A DNA stretch of 37,357 nt from contig SKJB01000026.1 of assembly GCA_007116145.1 (NCBI GenBank), positions 1 to 37,357 on the forward strand, given 5' to 3'. This DNA is from Limnochordia bacterium. Lineage in GTDB: Bacteria; Bacillota; Limnochordia; Darwinibacteriales; DTU012. A program made the position numbers and the translations under genes. The notes below the pieces were generated by a model that worked only from the letters and a program-made list of their open reading frames with translations, had not been told where the DNA came from and made no database searches. Below are positions 32,484 through 37,357 of the stretch, one piece after another; the stretch's first letter is position 1; every line of letters begins with the position of its first letter.

Positions 32484-33281
32484 TTAGCGTTTTCCCACAC
32501 CTATCATGCGCATCAGCCGTCCAACAACAGAATTATCATCAAGTTCGAGAAACGGTATCTCAGCCCCTTCTAATCTACGTACAATATTCCTGAAAGCCTG
32601 TCCGGACTGGGATTTTTTATCCATGACAGCTGGTTCACCGCGGTTTGTAGAAATAATTATACTTTCGTCATCAGGCACTACTCCCAATAGGGGTATTGCT
32701 AGTATATCGATCATATCTTGAATCGTCATCATATCGCCCTTACGAACCATCTCTGGACGAATCCGATTGATAATCAATTTAGGGTCATATAATTCTTGGG
32801 CTTCTAACAACCCTACAATGCGATCTGCATCTCGTACTGCCGATACTTCTGGGGTACTAACGATAATCGCTAAATCTGCACCTGCAGTTGCATTCTTAAA
32901 CCCTTGCTCAATACCAGCTGGACAATCTACGATAACGTATTCAAATTCCTCTTTTAACTGGGTGATCAATTCTTGCATCTGTACAGGATTAATAGCATCC
33001 TTTTCTCTGGTCTGAGCAGCTGGCAAAAGATATAAGTTCTCCATTCGCTTATCCTTGATCATGGCTTGTCGGAGCCGACAATGTCCTTCAATTACATCGA
33101 CTAGGTCGTAGACAATTCGATTTTCCAAACCCATGACCACATCGAGGTTACGCAATCCAATATCGGCATCCACCAAACAAACTTTCCTTCCCAACTGGGC
33201 CAATCCTGTACCAATGTTTGCGGTCGTTGTTGTTTTACCAACGCCACCTTTACCACTTGTAATGACAATGGACTTTCCCAC
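32484..33281 (-). CDS. minD: Septum site-determining ATPase MinD
   Basis: MinD is a ParA/MinD ATPase that binds the membrane and recruits MinC. The 265-aa protein has the deviant Walker A SGKGGVGKTTTT (8-19), the DADIGLRNLDVVMG switch region, VDCPAG Walker B, and the C-terminal amphipathic membrane helix (VVGRLMRMIGVGKR). The start is GTG preceded by AGGAGG seven nt upstream. It is between minC and minE in one transcription unit. Confidence 0.98.
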   Translation of the reverse strand: MGKSIVITSGKGGVGKTTTTANIGTGLAQLGRKVCLVDADIGLRNLDVVMGLENRIVYDLVDVIEGHCRLRQAMIKDKRMENLYLLPAAQTREKDAINPVQMQELITQLKEEFEYVIVDCPAGIEQGFKNATAGADLAIIVSTPEVSAVRDADRIVGLLEAQELYDPKLIINRIRPEMVRKGDMMTIQDMIDILAIPLLGVVPDDESIIISTNRGEPAVMDKKSQSGQAFRNIVRRLEGAEIPFLELDDNSVVGRLMRMIGVGKR

Positions 33282-33301
33282 ACCAATACCTCCTCGGGTG
33301 A

Positions 33302-33922
33302 TTAACTATATGCAGAAATCCGGATTACATTTTCAGTTATACGAGCAACTTCCGGCCCTAATGGTAGCGGCACTTTACCATCCGGCGCACGCGATATATA
33401 TTGGGCGATTCGTAATTGTGTAGGCTCTAAGCGAAACGCAAACACAGTTGCCTCTGTATTACCATTACAACCTGCATGAGCCACACCCCTTAATGCTCCT
33501 AAGACCAATATGTCGCCACTACAAACAATTTCCGCTCCCGGATTTACATCGCCAACAATCACCACATTACCGCTAAACCGGATTTTCTGTCCCGATCGAA
33601 TCGTTCTTCGCTGTAACAGTGTTTCTTCATCAGGAAGTGTTTCGTCAGTTCTAACCGGTGTACTTTCTGGCTTTTGTTCAATTTGTTTCGTTTCTAACTG
33701 CATTCCAAACTCCTTAATGGTACTCTCAAGTACTACTTTTTGTGCTGGCTCCAACTTTCTCACGCCTTCTGTCAATACCACAGTGGCTCCAGCAAAAAAG
33801 TGGTGAGCAGAGGCTAACTTTGTTCGCAGTTGGTTTATAACTTCAGCAAACTCTAGATCCTCAGGAATCTGCAATGACAACCCACTGCGATCTCCTTTAA
33901 TAAAAAAAGCCTCTTTACTCAT
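33302..33922 (-). CDS. minC: Septum site-determining protein MinC
   Basis: MinC inhibits FtsZ assembly. The 206-aa protein has the N-terminal FtsZ-interacting domain (SKEAFFIKGDRSGLSLQIPE onward) and the C-terminal beta-helix domain that binds MinD (RTIRSGQKIRFSGNVVIVGDVNPGAEIVCSGDILVLGALRGVAHAGCNG). I choose the ATG at 33920-33922; a GTG two codons upstream is also compatible with the AAGGAG ribosome binding site. A longer reading from 33985 is unsupported. Confidence 0.95.
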   Translation of the reverse strand: MSKEAFFIKGDRSGLSLQIPEDLEFAEVINQLRTKLASAHHFFAGATVVLTEGVRKLEPAQKVVLESTIKEFGMQLETKQIEQKPESTPVRTDETLPDEETLLQRRTIRSGQKIRFSGNVVIVGDVNPGAEIVCSGDILVLGALRGVAHAGCNGNTEATVFAFRLEPTQLRIAQYISRAPDGKVPLPLGPEVARITENVIRISAYS

Positions 33923-34012
33923 TATCACTACGCTCCTTGCTCTCTGAAAATCATTCTCGCGACCTCTTACACCATTCGCTCTCAACCTAAAAAATTCCTG
34001 CCTTTTTCCAAA

Positions 34013-35851
34013 CTATTCAAATCCAAAATAGGCATCAAAGACCTTTCTTGCAATAGGAGCTGCACTCGAACCACCACCAACACCGTGTTCCACGACGACA
34101 ATTACTACTAACTCTGGATCATTAACAGGCACGAATGCACCGAATAGGCCGTGAGACACTTTACCTGGAATCTGATAACTTCCGGTTTTACCAGCCACAG
34201 ATGCAGGAAACCCTGAGAATGCGCTGCGAGCTGTTCCTCGTGGGTGAGTAATTACAGCTTCCATTCCAGCTATAACTGCTTCCCAAGTACTAGGTGCCAC
34301 ATGCAGTTGATACGCCACCTCCGGGAGATACTCCTTGGTGATCGTACCTTCGGGATCAAGAATTTGCTGTACCACCGTCGCTTGATAAGCGGTACCCCGG
34401 TTGGCAATTGCACTATACGCTACGGCTAATTGCAGCGGAGTCACAGTTACAAATCCTTGTCCAATGGAAACTTGCTCTGTATCTGTTGGGTACCACACTT
34501 GATCAGAAAGGGGTCGCGACTGGAATCGCTTTCTTTTCCATTGGCGATCGGGTATAATACCGCTTGGTTCTCTCGAAATCCCTAGTATTCCTGTGGGCGA
34601 TCCAAACCCAAAGTCGCGTAACCATTCAGACAAAGAATCAATACCCACCTTTACCCCAAACTCAGCAAAGAAGTGGTTGCTTGATACTGCCATTGCGTCG
34701 GTAAAACTAATCGTACCAAACGGTGCTAATCGTTGCGTAATTACCCAATCTCGTACTCCGTATTGACTTACACCAGTAGCATTGAAAACATCAGTGGGTT
34801 TTACTACCTCTTCTTCTAACATGGCTATAGCCACAAAAGGTTTAAATATAGAACCTGGACCATATTGCCCATGAGTTACCCGATTAAAAAAGGGCTCTGC
34901 AGAATCACGGACTAGACTCTGATAGTAAGTATTGCGCTCATTCGCATTAAGAAGTCGCGTCGGATCATACCCAGGTACGCTAACCATGGCTAAAATCTCA
35001 CCAGTCTTTGGTTTCATCGCCACAACAGCACCGTTATAGGCACCATGATACGCTTCACTGGCATTTGTACGTAATAGTGCTGTATGGCTTAAAAATGCTG
35101 CTTCTGCGGCTTGCTGCAAGTCTTTGTCAATGGCTAACACAAGGTTATGGCCAGGAACAGGTTCCACAAAACCTACTGTTTGCACCAAACGACTAAGTGC
35201 ATTCACTTCCTTACTTAAGGATCCTGATGTGCCACGTAACTCTTGCTCATACACTAATTCTAAGCCCGTCTTTCCCACTAAGTCCGAATTGTGGTAACTA
35301 GATCCGAGCGCTTGTAACTCCGCTGCACTAATTAATCCTAAGTAACCGATTAAATGACTAGCTACATCACCATGTAGGTATTCACGAACCCAATCTTCCT
35401 CAATAAATACACCCGGCAGAAATGCCCTATTCTCTTCAATAGCTACTACTAAACGAGCCTCCACATCTCGGATCAAGCGTACAGGCTCGTAAGGCAAACG
35501 CCATTCACTGTCAATAGAATCTAGTAACTCCCCTCTCTCTACACCTAATAGATCACTTAGAAGCTGAAAAACTTCCTCCGATTCCTGAGATTCACGGGGT
35601 ATCCCTCCAGGGATTAAGGAAACAGTAAATGCTGGTCTGCTTCGCACTAAGACCTCTGCGTTACGATCCAGCATATTACCACGAACAGGCATAATACGCA
35701 CACGACGCATTCGGTTACCATCAGCTAACCGCGCAAAATAATCACCTTGCACAATCTGTAAGTGCCATAAACGACCTACTAAGATAAAACAACAAACAAG
35801 TGCAATTGCATAAAAAGTCCGTAGGCGTTGTTCAAGGTTTTTATCGTCCAA
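34013..35851 (-). CDS. mrdA: Penicillin-binding protein 2 (elongasome transpeptidase)
   Basis: MrdA/PBP2 cross-links peptidoglycan during cell elongation with MreC, MreD and RodA. The protein has one N-terminal membrane helix, the dimerisation region (RIMPVRGNMLDRN), and the transpeptidase domain with SxxK as SIFK (Ser338 and Lys341 by numbering from the upstream GTG), SSN at 394-396, and KTG in AGKTGSY. I prefer the TTG at 35849-35851 because GTGGGGTGAT lies seven nt upstream; a GTG four codons earlier lies inside that site. It follows mreD and precedes minC. Confidence 0.95.
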   Translation of the reverse strand: MDDKNLEQRLRTFYAIALVCCFILVGRLWHLQIVQGDYFARLADGNRMRRVRIMPVRGNMLDRNAEVLVRSRPAFTVSLIPGGIPRESQESEEVFQLLSDLLGVERGELLDSIDSEWRLPYEPVRLIRDVEARLVVAIEENRAFLPGVFIEEDWVREYLHGDVASHLIGYLGLISAAELQALGSSYHNSDLVGKTGLELVYEQELRGTSGSLSKEVNALSRLVQTVGFVEPVPGHNLVLAIDKDLQQAAEAAFLSHTALLRTNASEAYHGAYNGAVVAMKPKTGEILAMVSVPGYDPTRLLNANERNTYYQSLVRDSAEPFFNRVTHGQYGPGSIFKPFVAIAMLEEEVVKPTDVFNATGVSQYGVRDWVITQRLAPFGTISFTDAMAVSSNHFFAEFGVKVGIDSLSEWLRDFGFGSPTGILGISREPSGIIPDRQWKRKRFQSRPLSDQVWYPTDTEQVSIGQGFVTVTPLQLAVAYSAIANRGTAYQATVVQQILDPEGTITKEYLPEVAYQLHVAPSTWEAVIAGMEAVITHPRGTARSAFSGFPASVAGKTGSYQIPGKVSHGLFGAFVPVNDPELVVIVVVEHGVGGGSSAAPIARKVFDAYFGFE

Positions 35852-35886
35852 AGCAGATATCACCCCACTCGCTTTCCTAAATCATG

Positions 35887-36372
35887 CTAACTACTGATCC
35901 CCTTGTTCAACTCGTAGATTCGTAAATAGATCAAGATACTAATAATTCCATTGTATATACTTAACGGCAGAATCACTTGATTAATTGCAACCATCCAAGG
36001 CACATGTAAACCGAACACCAGCATCCCTAAAAGATAAAGAAACTGATCGAACACAGTGGCTAACATTACCGTAATAAATGGAATGAAATAATTCTCTTTA
36101 TAGAACCGTTTGCACAAAAAACCAACAGATATGCCAATAACTCCCTTGGTTATTGCATTGAGACCGATCATCTCACCCACTAATAGGTCTAGGGCAAGGC
36201 CCGCAACAAACCCAAACTTCGCACCAAAAACAGGTCCATTTAAAAGACTAAAGAGACACACCAATACCACAATCAGATCTGGTGAGGCTTTCAAAAATGG
36301 CAAGAGGGCGAATACAGTCGACTGTAATACAAGGGAGAGTAGGATCAATCCTCCATAGATAAAGAATTTCAT
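35887..36372 (-). CDS. mreD: Rod shape-determining protein MreD
   Basis: The 161-aa protein has about five hydrophobic segments and typical MreD features (LVLQSTVFALLPFLKASPDLIVVLVCLFSLLNGPVFGAKFGFVAGLALDLL). It is an elongasome membrane component working with MreC and PBP2. AGGGGGATACC precedes the ATG, overlapping the end of mreC. Confidence 0.93.
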   Translation of the reverse strand: MKFFIYGGLILLSLVLQSTVFALLPFLKASPDLIVVLVCLFSLLNGPVFGAKFGFVAGLALDLLVGEMIGLNAITKGVIGISVGFLCKRFYKENYFIPFITVMLATVFDQFLYLLGMLVFGLHVPWMVAINQVILPLSIYNGIISILIYLRIYELNKGISS

Positions 36373-36382
36373 TGGTATCCCC

Positions 36383-37207
36383 CTACTCTAGACTATCTTG
36401 TAAAACCACAAACACATATTCTAAGCGGGTAAAATCAACAAATGGTTCTATATAAGCCATAAAGGAGAGGTCATAGCGACCTGGAATGACATCAACTACC
36501 CTACCCACTGGCAAGCCTTTTGGAAACATGCGCGACAAACCTGATGTCATAATAATATCATCGACATGCAGACATACATCCCTACCTAGTGGCTTAGCCA
36601 TTAATAGTCCAGAGTAGTCTGGATCGCCTTCAACTAGAACCAAGTCACCGGTAGATTGCACCAAGCCACCAACGGCACTTTGTGGGTCCACACTAAGAAT
36701 CACGGTGGCTGTGCGTGGTGATACACTGTGAACTGTACCAACAATACCGAGGCCCGAGACTACTGCCATGCCCTGCTTTACTCCATGAATACTTCCATTG
36801 TTTATGGTTATGGTACTGAGCCAATTTGTCGGGGAGCGACCGATCACTTCCGACACCAATAATCGATGATCCACTTCTGATTGAAAATCAAGAGCCTCTC
36901 GTAATCGTTGATTCTCACGTTTATGATCGGCTAGTTGATATACTTGCTGTTGTAACCGTAATACCTCACGTTCTAGTTCCTGATTCTGATCTTGTAACGT
37001 AGAAAACTGTGAAATCGTAGCAAGCAATGATTCCACTGAACGGTTCACACGCATTACTCCAGTTTGCAGGGGAGCAATAATCTCTCGTACTACTTCCTCG
37101 ACGAGCGATAAGCGTGGTCGATAAAAGGAAGTGAAATGAATCGTACCAGCAATCGCCAGAATTATGATGATAATGACAGCTAATCTCCAGCGCGCTAACA
37201 ATTGCAA
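36383..37207 (-). CDS. mreC: Rod shape-determining protein MreC
   Basis: MreC is the single-pass elongasome scaffold that activates PBP2. It has a membrane helix (RLAVIIIIILAIAGTI), a coiled coil (LQDQNQELEREVLRLQQQVYQLADHKRENQRLREAL) and the paired beta-barrel C-terminal domain (VIGRSPTNWLSTITINNGSIHGVKQGMAVVSGLGIVG). The frame is open upstream to 37288, but those codons overlap the intergenic repeat at 37242-37350 and lack a ribosome binding site. AGGAAGTGAT lies seven nt before the TTG at 37205-37207; GTG at 37217-37219 is the other option. mreB is expected beyond the window. Confidence 0.93.
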   Translation of the reverse strand: MQLLARWRLAVIIIIILAIAGTIHFTSFYRPRLSLVEEVVREIIAPLQTGVMRVNRSVESLLATISQFSTLQDQNQELEREVLRLQQQVYQLADHKRENQRLREALDFQSEVDHRLLVSEVIGRSPTNWLSTITINNGSIHGVKQGMAVVSGLGIVGTVHSVSPRTATVILSVDPQSAVGGLVQSTGDLVLVEGDPDYSGLLMAKPLGRDVCLHVDDIIMTSGLSRMFPKGLPVGRVVDVIPGRYDLSFMAYIEPFVDFTRLEYVFVVLQDSLE

Positions 37208-37241
37208 CCATCCAATCACTTCCTCATCTCCCCTTGCTAGG

Positions 37242-37350
37242 AGTAAACTCGAAAAGTCATCGAAGCGATGAATTATGCGAAACTCCACTTGGTTTTAGTT
37301 GTTTCTGATTACGCTAACTTGTGTCGAAAACGTAACTTTTCGAGTTTGCT
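37242..37350. repeat. Intergenic element copy 2 with terminal inverted repeats
   Basis: The segment is bounded by AGTAAACTCGAAAAGT (37242-37257) and ACTTTTCGAGTTTGCT (37335-37350), an inverted repeat with 15 of 16 positions matching. The left 40 nt align with the element at 10834-10927. A small internal hairpin TCATCG-AAG-CGATGA is present in this copy only. It lies just upstream of the likely mreC start. Confidence 0.65.
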
Positions 37351-37357
37351 AAACGAA

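Noticed and set aside
37208-37288. Longer mreC N-terminus starting at 37288
   Set aside because: The extra codons overlap the inverted-repeat element, lack a ribosome binding site and would place 50 residues before the membrane helix; strong AGGAAGTGAT precedes the later start.

Overview
The window looks like chromosome of an endospore-forming Bacillota (Firmicutes). It carries gpr, spoIIP, a spoIVF locus and a GerMN-domain gene. It also has CIRCE/HrcA heat-shock control, an L27 with the Prp-cleaved N-terminus, strong AGGAGGTG-type ribosome binding sites and many TTG and GTG starts. A MinE next to MinC and MinD, plus the mreC-mreD-mrdA-minCDE-spoIVF-rng-rplU order, points to a clostridial or Peptococcaceae-like lineage rather than classical Bacillus. 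This is inferred from gene content and order; I cannot name a species.

Layout from left to right. 1-7917 (minus) is the lepA-hemW-hrcA-grpE-dnaK-dnaJ-prmA block (translation and heat shock), with a sigma-A promoter plus CIRCE in front of hrcA. 8029-10814 (minus) holds murJ and spoIIP. 10946-13564 (plus) is an opposite-strand group, gerMN-type gene, feoB and feoA, placed between spoIIP and gpr, which are neighbours in B. subtilis. 13565-14704 (minus) is gpr and 14852-15109 (plus) is rpsT. 15213-22735 (minus) is holA, comEC, comEA, an unknown small membrane protein, yqeM, rsfS, an LCP cell-wall ligase and nadD. 22848-25808 (minus) is xylA, yhbY and obgE. 25909-26848 is rpmA, prp and rplU. 26994-31869 is rng, two radical-SAM-linked genes and spoIVFB. 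31874-37207 is a very short spoIVFA-like gene, minE, minD, minC, mrdA, mreD and mreC.

Together these genes cover protein folding, ribosome biogenesis (lepA, obgE, yhbY, rsfS, rng, L20 family/L21/L27 proteins), cell elongation and septum placement (mre, mrdA, min, murJ, LCP), DNA uptake (comEA/comEC) and sporulation. No stretch over 300 bases lacks a gene; the largest gaps are 18952-19218 and 21900-22090, and both contain regulatory structure. I see no tRNA, rRNA, CRISPR array, transposase or prophage.

The least ordinary observations are: two sigma-H-type promoters (before comEA and before murJ); a roughly 95-110 bp intergenic element with terminal inverted repeats found twice (10834-10927 and 37242-37350); a SpoIVFA-like protein reduced to its membrane and juxtamembrane part; a terminator-like hairpin between promoter and RBS of the LCP gene; and a lone xylA inside the obgE-nadD region.
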